DNA of 64,000 bases from Musa acuminata AAA Group (GCF_036884655.1 NC_088339.1:26369501-26433500); one strand, 5' to 3'; positions 22,010-34,404 are shown, counted from the first letter of the stretch. The notes: generated by a model not told the origin, from the sequence alone. Program-made: numbers and translations.

Positions 22010-25000
22010 ATGTCGTCACCGAGCAAGCGCCGCGAGATGGACCTGATGAAGCTGTACGTCTCCAGAAAAAAGAAGCGACTTCAATCTGATTCCATTGGTT
22101 TTATCTTTGATTGTGTCTTTGTTTCTTGTGGCGTGTAGGATGATCAGTGACTATAAGGTGGAGATGGTGAACGATGGGATGCAAGAATTCTTTGTGGATT
22201 TTCATGGCCCGAACGAGAGTAAGTATATCAGCTACTGTTCATAAATCTTTTGTCTTTCGTTTCTTCCTTGGGTTCCTTTTGCTTGCGGATCTAATTTTGA
22301 CTATTATGAAAAGAAGTAGTGTAGATCGGCAACGTTTGTTGGTTTTCCGGTTTGATTTCTTGATCAGTGTCTTACTGGTATGAGATGTTGGAGAAAGTTA
22401 ATAGTAATTGCTTCTTTCATTAGCTTTCATTTATCTTCGCCTTATACTTTCTCTTTGTTAGCCTGGAATAAAGTAGGTATGGTGGTCTTGAGATGTTTCG
22501 TGTATTGATTTAGTTGTTCGTTTAGATTATTTCACCTCAAAATTTTATTTTCTGGCTGTTGTATTTAGATACAGAGGTTAATAAAAAGGTTTGACATAAA
22601 TGTACACGCTTTGGATTCTTGGATTATTTATTGGCATTAATCAGTTTGGCCATTGAGCCTTTTATCACACAACTAATGGTTTATTTGTCTTGACTTAGTA
22701 GATCGAACTTTTCATCATTGGATATTTGATCATTTTGTTTACTTTTGGTGATCAAGGTAGGAGGGTTTCCTTTTTAATTGTTTGATCTAACAGGTCTTTA
22801 TCAAGGAGGAGTGTGGAGGGTAAGGGTGGAACTACCAGATGCGTATCCTTACAAATCTCCATCAATTGGCTTCATTAATAAGATATATCATCCTAATGTG
22901 GATGAAATGTGAGTGTCTGAGTGCTGCCTTCTGTTGTTTCATATGTTTAGCGGAATATTCTTCCACCTTTCGCAGTTTGTTTCCATTAGCGATCGAACAA
23001 TTTCTGCACTTCACACAATTTTTGTCCTGCAAAATTTTCAGGTCTGGTTCAGTTTGTTTGGATGTTATCAACCAAACTTGGAGTCCCATGTTTGGTAATT
23101 GGACTTGACCCTTATCATTTTTATCCATGAACTCAAAGATTCACACATGCTACAATGTGCTACAGCTGATAATCAGCCATTTCTATTCCTTATAAGAATG
23201 TGAAACTTTCCTTCCAGATCTTGTCAATGTGTTTGAGGTTTTCCTTCCACAACTTCTTTTGTACCCAAATCCTTCAGATCCCTTGAACGGAGAGGCTGCA
23301 GCACTAATGATGCGTGATCGACCTGCTTATGAACAAAAAGTGAAAGGTGCGGAGTTCCCTTTTGTGCATAATATATTTGTTTGCAGATTATAGGCACTGC
23401 ATTTTACCAAATGATGGTAATTCTTCTGACTGCAACTGCTTTATTGTCAATTTCATGAATTATCATTGATTATTTATGGTTTCTCTGTTTCAAATATTTA
23501 CTTATAGATATTTGCTTAATTCTAACTAGTTTTGATTCACCTAAAAATCAATGTAACTAGTTTTGTGGGCTGAAACTTATAAGGTTTTGAATTCAACTCA
23601 TTATGCACCAAAACTTGGCATATCTCTGAAGTCTAAACATGAACTCATTTCAAACTGTTAACATGATAAATTCTAGTTGACTGTAGATCCCTTTGAATGA
23701 AATTTTTAAGGCAATGAAGTTCGGAATGAATCTGGTTGCCCCTGACATTCATCACTTCCCATTTATTTATAATGGCTTATGTACTTCATCTCTAAATTGT
23801 CAGACGTTAGAAACATCAGACACAGTCCTTTTCTCTAACCTTCCTAATGTAGGAGTTTGCATTAAAATTTTCTCAAACATCAATTATCCATTTAAATTCC
23901 TCATGTTATCTGCTTCCTGAAATTCGGACCTGTAAAGCACGAGGGGTCATGTGTCTATCTCATTTATGACTATATTCTCCATTGATTTTGTGGATGAACA
24001 GGTGAAAACTAATACAGAATTGGTTCTCTGTTGTCTGAAAACGAATTTAGAAAATTTATTATCCAAATAATAAGATGCTTGAGTTTCTCGTCATCTCATG
24101 GCACATTATTATTCTATTGGTCTTCAAGTGAGCTTCTACCAAGTTAAGAGCCATTCATTAGCATTCTTCATGAGAAGTGGGAACATCAGGAAAGTTATTA
24201 GTGAACAACTTTGGTTCTTTCAAATCATTGATAGATTGCAACAGTTATGTGTTTAATATTTGTAAACAGTTATTTGTAGTAAAAATGGATCAATCATACG
24301 AATTATCTGATGTAGTCTTCTTTTGCTTTTTTACTTCAAGAGTCCAGTTAAAGAGCGGAATATCTATTTCTCTTCAGTTGTTTAATAATGCTGAGTCCCT
24401 GATTGGTACTGCTTCAAGATGGCTTTAGTTTATGGTTTGGATTATGCAAGTGAAAATCTGAAGTTTATGTGGCCAGAATTTGCAATTGCTGCATCTATTT
24501 GAATTTCCACATCTAATTTAGGTAGCCATTGTGATTTCTGTTTATAGTCGGTCATGCTATGGGAGGAGTGCTTGTGAACATTGTGTAACACCTCGGTTTA
24601 ATCCTCATATCATTAGTCAGTACAAAACATGGACTAACTTATAGGCTTTTGATGTCTGTACTAACATTAATGCTTAAGCATTTTGAGTTAGTAGTCCAGC
24701 CTCATCAATTTAATGTATCAATTATCTCATCAAATAGAATTGTGACAAATGATATATATTATACATGATAAGGGACTCGAGTAAAATAGATGGATGAGAT
24801 ATGGAACCACCATAGGTTAGGGTTTGATTTGATTTTGGACTATGTTGATCGTTGACAGTGATGTTAAGTCATTAAGTGTAGAAAATTATAACATACTAAT
24901 ATAATCCCACATCGGATAGGAGCAAAGACCTGAATAAACTTATAAGTGTCTGTATTATCATTAATTTGGATTTAAACATTTTATCTCATTAGAGACATGA

Positions 25001-25323
25001 GATGGAAGTAATCGAAACTGTTCAGTATGGGAGGCTTTTCTGTTGATCTGAATCCATCCTTCATCTGACTAGCTGCCAAAACCTGTGCATATGCTGTTGA
25101 TAAGACGAGATTCTTTGTTGTTGTTGAGTGTTTTTTCTTCTTTTTTCTTGTATTAAGTTTCTCATTCCACTTCGTTTTCCCTCATCGTCCAGAATACTGT
25201 CAAAAATATGCAACGCCCGAAGATGAAGGCGCTTCTTCGGAAGAGAAATCAAGTGAAGAAGAGCTTAGTGAGGATGAATATGATTCTAGCGATGAACAGG
25301 TGGTGGGCAAACCTGACCCTTGA
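22010..25323 (+). CDS. UBC5: Ubiquitin-conjugating enzyme E2, UBC4/5/6 group
   Basis: Six exons (22010-22053, 22139-22218, 22794-22908, 23042-23094, 23218-23346, 25193-25323) encode 183 residues. The protein starts [15 protein letters not shown] and carries the UBC core with [20 protein letters not shown]. Cys85 in GSVCLDV is the residue expected to form the ubiquitin thioester. The core ends with [20 protein letters not shown]. An acidic serine-rich tail ([19 protein letters not shown]) follows, as in the Arabidopsis UBC4, UBC5 and UBC6 group, the relatives of UBE2H. It should act with RING ligases in cytosol and nucleus. All introns obey GT-AG and the frame closes exactly. The last intron is 1.85 kb and holds TRIM-like repeats. 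The exact UBC4, 5 or 6 counterpart is not resolved. Confidence 0.95.
24594..25010. repeat. Pair of diverged repeats, TRIM/LTR-like, in the E2 intron
   Basis: Two related stretches of about 100 bases lie near 24594-24705 and 24893-25000. Both show the order TAATCC, then CAGTACAAAACATG or AAAGACCTGAATAA, ACTTATA, GTCTGTA, CATTAAT and CATTTT. The second contains CCCACATCGG, common at the ends of plant TRIM or LTR elements. They could be the two terminal repeats of one small non-autonomous element. Confidence 0.4.
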
Positions 25324-25533
25324 TAGGGCATTTGTCTGCTAATTGTACATGTCTGATTCACCTACCTACTGAAAAAATCAAATTCTTCCTTTCGTGTGCC
25401 ATTGTAAATAAGCATCAAAATCATGAAGTCATTTATTAGTGCTGCATGAATGAACTTTTTTAGTGAGACCTGGAACTTCACAAAATTATTATCTCATTAT
25501 ATGAAGTTGTTTGATTACATTTTATGTTACCAT

Positions 25534-25539
<6 letters not shown>

Positions 25540-25597
<58 letters not shown>

Positions 25598-25644
25598 GTG
25601 TGTGTGTGTGTATGTATGTGTATGTTTATGTATATATATGTGTA

Positions 25645-25694
<50 letters not shown>

Positions 25695-25735
25695 GATACA
25701 TATAATGTATATATATTTATTTATCACTTATACTT
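25540..25735. repeat. Compound microsatellite (TA)n(GA)n(TG)n(TA)n
   Basis: A continuous run passes from TA to GA to TG and then mixed TA/TG dinucleotides. It starts about 215 bp after the E2 stop codon. Apparent open frames across it are low-complexity artefacts. Confidence 0.95.
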
Positions 25736-26331
25736 CAAATTGATGTGAAAAATAGAGTTGAATTGGTGGCGTAACCCCCTTTTTTTTTTTCCAATTTCTA
25801 AGCTTTTAACTAGAAACAAAATATAAAATTCACTCAACTCACTCTCGTTTTTTGAGAAAACCTTTTTTAGGGACTCAAAGCATTTTTCATTTTGCCTTCG
25901 TAGGATTCTTTATATTGCTTTCCTCACGTATCATTTTATGATTTATGCAATCTAATACCAATTCGGTTAAAACAGGGAAGAAAAAAGAGACTTTATTTTG
26001 CGAAGGAAGCAATTTTGAATAATTAGGCAATTACATATTTTTATGTCCACGTGACAAGATGACCAGCCAACTCACCGGGGCGCACGTTAGATATAGTGGG
26101 CCTTATGGTGCGCCGACCGGCCCTTTTCACCACTTCTCCCTCGGTTTTCTTTGGGGAGGCAACAAAAGTCCCTCTTTTCGAGCTCGCGGGCGAGCCCTCA
26201 CGCCAGAAACCCTAGGCCCCGGTTAAAATCGAGTCCAATCCGCTAATCTTCTTCCGTTTCCTTGCTCGTTGTCCCTGTCAGTCCATAGCTGCGTCAAATT
26301 CCGTATCTGAGGTTGGAGTGCCTGTGGCGGG
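25736..26331. promoter_or_regulatory. Promoter and leader of the FAR1-type gene
   Basis: The sequence changes from AT-rich to GC-rich from about 26050. An AAACCCTA telo-box lies at about 26207-26214, followed by the presumed leader up to the ATG at 26332. Confidence 0.45.
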
Positions 26332-29300
26332 ATGGAGGGCTTCATGTTCTCGAGTCCGATGATCATTTCTCCAGGTGGGTTTCGGTTTAAACAACCTCTG
26401 ATCTTGGCGTCCATTTTGGTGGATTCTATGTGACGTTTTAGATCTTCTTCTTTGTGCTATGCTCGGCGCGGTATTTGATTTGAATACCCTACCGACGAAG
26501 TCGTCTCCCTCTGTGGAGGTTCATAAGTTGGCCTCTTCTCGTATACGTGCAGCTTTTGTGCCTGTTCTGAAGTAAATGGTTCACAGAATCCGATCGCTTG
26601 CGGAAAGCTTTTGTTTGCTGTGGTATTAACTAGCCAGGATATTACTTTTGTAGAGCTGCCATTTGGTCTTTAAGGGTTAGAGAAAGAAGAGCCTTGTGGG
26701 AAATTAAGATATATGGTCGTTCTCTGTCGAGACATTCAGGTTGGTTAGTGCATTGTTGAACAAAGTGATAGGTCTCCGTGTGAGCGTCTCATTTAATGTA
26801 ATGAAAATATTTTATAATTTTTTGAAAAAAATAGATAAGCGGTCGGAAGCGAAGACGTTTGAGTGCTAGAATTCGTGTTGAGTCCTTGTGAACAGTTTGT
26901 TTCTTTTTGTGGTTCTTAGTATGTTTTGTCTTGTAATTACAATTTGTAGAAGAAACAGTGGATATTGAAATGAGATACTGCTTTAGTGCATGCTTTTGTG
27001 GCTTGGTTAGAAATGCTAGTTTCATGTAGCACGACCGTAAACCATGGCAAGGGTCTATGGAAACGTATCCAAAGTTTTGGCTGTTCCAGTTTATATCATA
27101 TGTCAATATATGAACTATCAATCGTCTTGGTTGTTCTTCTCCACTTCCAAATGTTCTTGTAGATGTTGAGTCTTATGCTGTTTGCCTGTTCATAACATGG
27201 TTTGGTGCATTTAATGTTCCCAAATTATGTCGCGTAAATGATTCTAAATGCTGAAAATTTTGGTCGATCGGCGTTGTCTATAACTGCATACCTTCACCTG
27301 ATCTGTTACTTTGTGGTTGCAGTGGTATTTGCTTCTTGCCATGTACAATGAGTGTATACTATATGTGTGCTTCCTGATAAATGCCTCTGTCTTGGCAGTT
27401 GATGTGGAGCCTCGCATTGCTGATGTCGATGAAATGATAGAAAGCTCTGTTGGGAGAGAATTGTTTGAGCCGATTTTGGAACCATATGAAGGCATGGAAT
27501 TCGAATCTGAAGAGGCTGCCAGGGCATTTTATCATACATATGCGTCTCAGATGGGTTTCAAAGCACGCGTTAGCTCATTTATCCGTTCAAAACGTGACAA
27601 AACAATTATTTCTCGGCAACTTGTATGCTCAAGAGAGGGTTTTCGTTCAACAAAAGATACAAATGGTGAAGGCAGAACTAAACGGCCTAGAATAATAACT
27701 AGAGTTGGCTGTAGAGCTATGATTATGGTGAAGAAGCAAAGCTCTGGAAAATGGGTGGTCACAAAGTGCGAAAAGATACATAATCATGTTCTTGGTACAC
27801 AAGGGAAAGTGGTGATGCTGGATTATGATCCATATCTCCATGAGGATGAAGAAGTGATAGAAAACCCAGTGGGGAATGAAACAAGTATGAACAGTGGAGC
27901 AATAAGTGATGAGATGGTAGTCCTTCCACCTGAGGGGGAACCTGGTCTTGAACCTCATGAAGGAATGGAGTTTGAGTCGGAACATGAAGCACAGATATTC
28001 TATAAAGAGTATGCAAAACGTGCAGGATTTAGAGCCCGAATTAGCTCATACTATCGATCAAAACGTGATAATTCAATAATCTCTCGGTTGCTTGTGTGTT
28101 CAAAGGAAGGATTTCGTGCAAAGAAAGATGAAAATGCTGAAGAGAGACTTCAACGACCTAGAGCTGTTACAAGGATTGGCTGTAAGGCGATGATAATGGT
28201 GAAGAAGCGAGATTCTGGAAAATGGACTGTTTCAAAGCTAGTCAAGCATCATAATCATGAATTGACTCCAAGATCAGCATCAGATGATGAGTGCTCAGCG
28301 GAAGAGGATGATGAGTTAGTTGAAATGGAACGGGCCTTCGTTTTACATGAGGGTGATGCTATTACTGAACCATATGAGGGCATGGAATTTGAGTCTGAAG
28401 ATGATGCAAAGATATTTTATATTGCATATTCAAGGCACATTGGCTTTAACATGCGTGTTAGTACATACTACCGGTCAAAGCGAGATAAATCAATCATATC
28501 TCGTTTATTTGTGTGCTCAAAGGAGGGATTCTATGTGAAGAAAGATATGGGTGGTGAGAGTAAGATAAAAAGACCTCGAGAAGCCACCAGGGTAGGCTGC
28601 AAAGCGATGCTTATGGTAAAGAAGAATAATTCTGGAAAGTGGGTTGTTTCAAAATTTGAAAAAGATCACAATCACCCGCTTGGTTCTTTAAGCAAAATAA
28701 GGAAGTTTCGAAAACAGAAGCTTTTATCTGGTAGTCCAGAGGAGAACCAGCTTGAACTAAACCATAATGGTAGGGAGTCACCAACTACTCGATACAACAA
28801 CTTGTGTCGTGAAGCCATGAAATATGCTGAAGTTGGTGCAGCATCTCCAGATGTTTACAGTGTGGCAATGCATGCTCTACGAGAGGCTGTCGAGAAAGTT
28901 ACAGCTATTAAAAGAAAGGCAGGTGGAGTTGCAGATCTTGGACCAGTTGTAGGTAAATGTAGTATAGAGAATAGGAATAAACAGGACAGCCAGATTGAGC
29001 CTTCTGCGCATCTCAATCAACAATCTAGAACAAGATCACACCCTTCGGAAAGTCGGTCCAAGTCAAGTTATGACAGGCCTCCTCGGAAGATGAGAATCTG
29101 CAACTCTGGCAAGCAGCCTGGGGATCATATCGGTAGGAGTTGTCCATCAAAGCAGGTGCAGGTGAAATTTTTGGAGATAGTTCTTACTGCTTAGTATAGC
29201 CTTTTAAGTAGTTCTGTATTTTTCGCGCTGGTTACAATTTTAAATTGGTTGTCTTAATCTTCTTCCTTCTTGGTTTCTCATTTGCAGTTGCAGCAGATCG

Positions 29301-29377
29301 ACATAGTTCCTCATGAATCAGTTAATATGCTATTTGATGAACCAGTCAATGAGCTCATCCAGAAGGGTGATGGATAA
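26332..29377 (+). CDS. FAR1-type protein with three DNA-binding modules, no transposase domain (FRF-like)
   Basis: Three exons (26332-26374, 27399-29161, 29288-29377) encode 631 residues. The first exon gives MEGFMFSSPMIISP, and a phase-1 intron of 1 kb follows. Three FAR1 DNA-binding modules lie at about residues 42-143, 199-299 and 338-438. Each begins EP[YH]EGMEFESE and ends with the zinc-ligand HNH. Between these come VCS[RK]EGF and GC[RK]AM, carrying the cysteines of the WRKY-GCM1-type zinc finger. A C-terminal helical segment reads YNNLCREAMKYAEVG. The MULE transposase and SWIM regions of full FHY3/FAR1 proteins are absent. By family knowledge this makes it a FAR1-related factor that may bind DNA or antagonise FAR1-type activators in the nucleus. 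The last exon ends LIQKGDG. Retention of the second intron would end the protein a few residues after VKFLEIVLTA. Confidence 0.88.
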
Positions 29378-31013
29378 TATATAATCATGTATATCAACAG
29401 TATAGATGTAAATGTAACGACTCTCGCTGCCTTAAACTTTAGTTCTGTATTTAGATGATGCTGATGATTCATCTTATTTCTGTTGTGTTTTCAGGTAGAT
29501 ACAGGTATACTAGATTATCGTGACAGCTTGCATAGATGGCTCATGTCTCGATCACTATCCACCGGTGCTGTGTATTCAGATACTGATTGGTCAGAGCTCA
29601 GAGGTAATCAGTTTTGGACAAAGGGCAGTTGTACTTAACATGAAGGATAATTTCATCTTCTAAAATCTAAATGACAATTCTTTCTTTTCCTGCTAAACAA
29701 GTATATTATAGTCTCCAAGTTGATACATACTAGTAAGAAGAAGAATATATACAAGTTTGCTGTTGTTGTGGAGCAGATTCAGATGTAATGTCAAGGGCCT
29801 ATATGTCATCTGTGAACACAAACAGCTAACCAATAGCATCTCAGTACCTATCTAAGTTGTTACCTATCAAAAAAGAAGAACATGTACTGTTGTTGAGCAG
29901 ATTCAGATGTAATGTTGAGGGATTGCATCGGCCACTTTTGACGATGAACACATTAGAAAGGTTTCAGTGGGAAATCATGATGAGAATTGCATTACTGGTT
30001 GTCTTGGATTGTCATCGTCGCTGTCATGTTTCCCTTCGAAACTTTCACTTCCCATCCAAACAGCAAAAGTTGGCGAGTGACTCTCTGTGTGTCCTTTTCT
30101 TATCCTGTCAAAGCAAAGATTTTTAATCGAATCAAAAGCATCCATTGATGATCTAAATCACGTTTTTTCTCTCTCTGTTTCAGTTCCTACCACTCTCTTC
30201 AGCTTAGTTGACTCGTCGACGCCACCGGCTCTCCTTCCGCAGGCTGAATTCAGAGCCTGCGCCCTGCCGAACAGGGTGCAGGACTTTCCTCCGATAGAAG
30301 CGAGGGGAGTCCGCCCGTTGCAGCTGACACCGGTGATGCCGGCTGGGAGAAACCCAGTTTCGTGTCTGAGAAGCGACGGTAGATCACACGTAGTGAGTGC
30401 ATGCTTTTGACGTGTGGAACAGGTTTTCTATGCTCCTCTGTCTGTGATAGCCGCTCCCACAGGTAATTCCAAAGTCCATCTTCGCAGGTTATATATATAC
30501 ATTTATATATTTATATTTATATCAACGAACGAACGTTCATCAGAGCATATCGGACGCATTAGAGTCGAGGAGGAAAGGTGTGTGTCTTCTCCATCCCCTT
30601 CTTCTCTGATCGCTAGATTTATTTATTAGCTTTGGCTTTCTCGACCATCTTCAGGCACTTCTTCTTCTTCTTCTTCTTCTTCTTCATTTGATATGTTTTC
30701 TTCTTTTTATTAATTTTTGGTTTATAATTCACCAAAAAAAAAAGTAAAACTTATTCCACCGATATTATTTTAAATCTTTAAATATTTAAAATATTATTCT
30801 CATAACTTCAATCCTGACTTCACAAATATAAAACGATGAAATGCAATATAACGCAGAGTTCTATTTCAATCATCTCGATGAAGCAATCTTTCATGCAAGA
30901 TAATAACGTGTATCCTTGCAAAATCCATATCGAGTTATTTGGCTTTTTGTATTACGTATTTGGTGTAGCTATGCTAACTGTTTCAAACGTTGTGGACGTC
31001 AGGAATTGGAAAT
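29378..31013. other. Intergenic region and 3' region of the FAR1-type gene
   Basis: The first few hundred bases are probably 3' untranslated sequence. A GC-rich patch at 30185-30410 is open on the plus strand and follows a TTTCAG acceptor-like site. It may be a stray exon, but I recognise no domain. A (TTC)n run lies at about 30659-30687, and 30700-31000 is AT-rich promoter sequence of the next gene. Confidence 0.35.
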
Positions 31014-31871
31014 ATGAGGAAGCGTAGTCGGAAAATTGTGGCCAGAATCATTGGCCGTCTATGGCGTCTGTTTCGCAGGTGGCTCTTTTTGATGTTCTCC
31101 TTTGGCCCCATGCCGCAACACATTGCGTTCATCCTGGATGGGAATCGCAGATACGCCAAGAAACATAACCTCAAGATGGGCGCCGGTCATACCGTCGGTT
31201 TCAACTCTCTTGTCGCTGTTCTTCGATACTGCTATGAGTTGGGCGTGAAGCAGGTAACCGTGTATGCTTTCAGCATCGACAACTTCAGGCGGAAACCGGA
31301 GGAGGTTAAGGGCCTTATGGCGTTGATGAAGGAGAAGATCGATGAGTTGTTGGATGAAGACACCATCGTACACAAGTTCGGATTGAGGATCAACTTCTGG
31401 GGATGCCTGCACATGTTGAGCGAGCCGGCGAGGGCGGCGGCCGAGAGGGCGATGGCGGCCACCGCCAATAACACTGGACCGGTTCTCTCTGTCTGCGTTG
31501 CCTACACTTCCACTGACGAGATCTTGCGTGCCATAAAAAAATCGTGCTCGAAAAAGACAGCAGAGGGGTGTCTCAGATTCACTGGCGATCCAGTTCGCGA
31601 CGGTGCATGCAGTGCCATCGCTGTGGCTGATCTGGAAGAGAACCTTGACAGCGCCGATTGCCCGGACCCTGACATCCTCATCAGGACATCAGGGGAGACT
31701 CGGCTCAGTAATTTTCTGCTGTGGCAGAGTACGTTGACCCACTTGCAGAACCCGCTTCCTCTATGGCCTGAGTTCTCGCTGAGAAACCTGATCTGGGCCA
31801 TCCTGGAGTACCAGAGGGTCTACCCTTACTTGGAAGCAAGGAGACGTAGTCTGGCCAAGAAGCATAACTAA
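31014..31871 (+). CDS. cis-Prenyltransferase (dehydrodolichyl diphosphate synthase-like)
   Basis: One exon encodes 285 residues. After a basic, hydrophobic N-terminus of about 35 residues, likely a membrane-associating region, the five conserved regions of cis-prenyltransferases follow. Region I is HIAFILDGNRRYAKKH with the metal-binding Asp at about residue 42. Next come YAFSIDNFRRKPEEV, RINFWG and DPDILIRTSGETRLSNFLLW, then LWPEF. The enzyme extends farnesyl diphosphate with isopentenyl units in cis configuration, making dolichol precursors at the ER. A specialised medium- or long-chain product cannot be excluded. The first ATG in frame gives MRKRSRK. Lack of introns agrees with what I know of many plant members. 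The catalytic residues look intact. Confidence 0.92.
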   Translation: MRKRSRKIVARIIGRLWRLFRRWLFLMFSFGPMPQHIAFILDGNRRYAKKHNLKMGAGHTVGFNSLVAVLRYCYELGVKQVTVYAFSIDNFRRKPEEVKGLMALMKEKIDELLDEDTIVHKFGLRINFWGCLHMLSEPARAAAERAMAATANNTGPVLSVCVAYTSTDEILRAIKKSCSKKTAEGCLRFTGDPVRDGACSAIAVADLEENLDSADCPDPDILIRTSGETRLSNFLLWQSTLTHLQNPLPLWPEFSLRNLIWAILEYQRVYPYLEARRRSLAKKHN

Positions 31872-32207
31872 ACCTCATTATTATGATGCTTTGCTTTCGA
31901 CCGATGAATAAGTAATAAACCACCTTACAGCATGTAACTCATCACAAGTCAAAACTACTGCTATATGTATCGCACATGAAAGAATCAAATGGAGATACAG
32001 CTGATGATGGTGATTATCGCGCAAAGGGATCCAACTAGCAGACCATTTAGAAAGATTTTGTCTTTCATAAATAATGGTGATTAAGCTTTCGGACAGGGAG
32101 CACAAAACAACAGTCTTCAGAAAAATCTGCCCAAAACAACAACTATACTGAAGTCTTGCAGCAAAAGTAGGATCGGGCAAAGAGGCAACGACGATCACAT
32201 AAGGAAA
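31872..32207. other. Convergent intergenic spacer
   Basis: This 336-bp spacer separates the 3' ends of the prenyltransferase and eL21 genes. It should hold both 3' untranslated regions. No gene is seen. Confidence 0.5.
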
Positions 32208-34088
32208 CTAGTAGCCACCCTTGAGGTCGTTGACGACATCATAAGGAATGGGAGTCACAGTCTCGAGCGTGGCACCTTCCACCATGAATCCGGGCTTAGG
32301 GCCCTCGGGCTGCCGTTTAGTGCTGATGATCTCATCACGGGCTTTCGCCTCAGCCTTCAGCTGGTCATTCTTTTTCACCCTAGATCGGAAATCCTCTTGG
32401 CACCTAGATTGCTGCACGTGCTCCACCCGGACATGGATCCTTTTCTTGATGATCCTATTACCAACCTGCAAGTACGAAGAGTTGTTCCACCAACGGTTGG
32501 CATGTAGAAAGGTCAGCAGTATTTTGAGTAGGTGGCCAAGTACATGAGGCACCGCCCAGTGCATAATCTGAAGTGGGTCAAATGCAAACTGCCTATTGCA
32601 GCAGGAGAGACTGTTGTGACTCAAATCATGTACAACCGGAGTAGAAAGAAGCAACGTTAAGACATGACCACCGAAATATGGGATGAGGTAACTACAACTT
32701 GTACCATCATTTATATACCATCATTCAGAACACAAACAATTTGTCTACAAAGATGCATTATAAAAGTATCAATCTTCTCTAAACTATAGATCAACCTTAG
32801 TTGCCATATGGCTCTGAACAAACAAAGGTAGTTTCATTGGATTTAAGGTTTCAGATGGAAGACTCATAAGCTACAACCAAAAAAGAAAATGGAGTTTCTG
32901 AATACACTAGTAAACAATGAAAATCTCCCGACTTCAAAGAGTTGTGACAACATTGGATCAATTATGTAATGAGATGCATTTCCAGTTTTTGAGAACCATT
33001 TGCATCATTAGTTGTTCAAATGGTTTTAAAAAACTCACACAAACAAGAAGCTTTCTTTTTATATGGCACGATGTTCTTATGTATTCTTTATGTAGTTTAT
33101 TCAATTGTTAATTCATGTAGTTTATTCAAGTAGATGTTAGTGTGACGAGAGATCCACAACTATGACGACGGATCCGTTGCCAAATATAAAGCATGTCTGT
33201 CGCCAAAGGGTTTCATCTGTCGACTTCACAGAGACATTTAGTCCCGTTGTTAAACCCACAACAATCCGTCTTAACCTGAGTTTGACCATCTCAAAGGGCT
33301 GACACATATAACAATTGGATGTTAACAATGTATTTTTACAGGGGTCTCTTACTGAAGATGTCTTTATGTAACAATCTCATGGTTTCGTTCATCCTCAGTA
33401 TCCGAGGCATGTCTGCAAACTACAAAAAGCTATTTATTCTTAACTGTGATGACAATTACTAATTCCTTACTTGCTCCAATAGGGTTTTCTCATCAGTGCT
33501 TGCGTTACATACATACTTAGGCAAACAAAATTGGCATGAAGCTTAAATCTCACTTTTTTTAGTGACCTACGAGCAAAGATTCAACAAACCACACCATCTT
33601 TCCATAACCCTGAAAGAAACATAACATTAGGTTGTTCAAATCCGTAGCAAGATCAAGCCTTTTACCCTACACTGCCTACCAAAAATCACATAGTTTTTTT
33701 AGTCTAAGACCTCTACAGAACATGTCCGAGCAATCTTTCCATGGATACTCATAATAACAAGATTATGCACCCATTGCTACTGAAAGATAAGGAACTTTCT
33801 ATCTTCAAAGATAATCGATCGACAAATCAACAATTGGGTCGGAAATCGGACCTGCTTGTTGACCTCGACGCCGATAGCGCGCTTGGTGACGTTCCAGACC
33901 TTGCCGGTGCGCCCGTGATAGAACTTGTGGGGCATGCCCTTGTGGACGGCGCCGTTCACCTTGATGTCGACGTAGTCGCCGATCCTGTAGGTGCGCAGGT
34001 ACGTCGTCAGAGGGATGTACCCCTTCTTCCGGAAGGGACGGGAGAAGAGATCTCTGGTGCGAGAACGAAGACCATGACCCGCCGGCAT
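32208..34088 (-). CDS. RPL21: 60S ribosomal protein L21 (eL21)
   Basis: Two exons (34088-33852 and 32465-32208), separated by a 1386-bp phase-0 intron, encode 164 residues. This is the usual length of the plant protein. The sequence starts [17 protein letters not shown] and continues with [19 protein letters not shown]. It contains [18 protein letters not shown] and ends [11 protein letters not shown], all hallmarks of eL21. It is a structural protein of the large cytosolic ribosomal subunit. Upstream sequence has a telo-box and several site II elements, typical of coordinately expressed ribosomal protein genes. No defects are seen. Confidence 0.97.
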
Positions 34089-34150
34089 CCTCTCCGCCGC
34101 CTGTCTATACGACCTCCGCTTGCCAACAAAACACGAGTCAGAGCACAACT

Positions 34151-34248
34151 TAGGGTTTTTCCGTGGTGTTATATACTTAATAGTTATAGTCAAGTGTAGT
34201 TGGGCCTAATGGATTCCGCGGTCGGCCCATATAATATCATCATGGGCT
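34151..34248 (-). promoter_or_regulatory. Telo-box and site II elements of the eL21 promoter
   Basis: AAACCCTA on the minus strand lies at 34151-34158. TGGGCC/GGCCCA/TGGGCT elements lie at 34201-34206, 34224-34229 and 34243-34248. In plants this combination drives ribosomal protein genes in dividing cells. Confidence 0.65.
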
Positions 34249-34373
34249 GATCCATGTGAAATTACATAAAATTCAGATAACCGAACATCCAAAATTCAAA
34301 AGATTATATATATATATATAGTTAGACGCTTCTTGCGTACGACAATAGGGGTTGCTTTCTGTTCGCGGGGAGA

Positions 34374-34402
34374 GATTGAGAGAGAGAGAGAGAGAGAGAG
34401 AG
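34374..34402. repeat. (GA)n microsatellite in a leader
   Basis: A purine run of GA dinucleotides ends two bases before the ATG at 34405. Such GA/CT tracts are common in plant leaders. Confidence 0.85.
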
Positions 34403-34404
34403 CG

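Noticed and set aside
25450..25748. Open frames with IYIY and RERERE repeats
   Set aside because: They are produced by the compound microsatellite.
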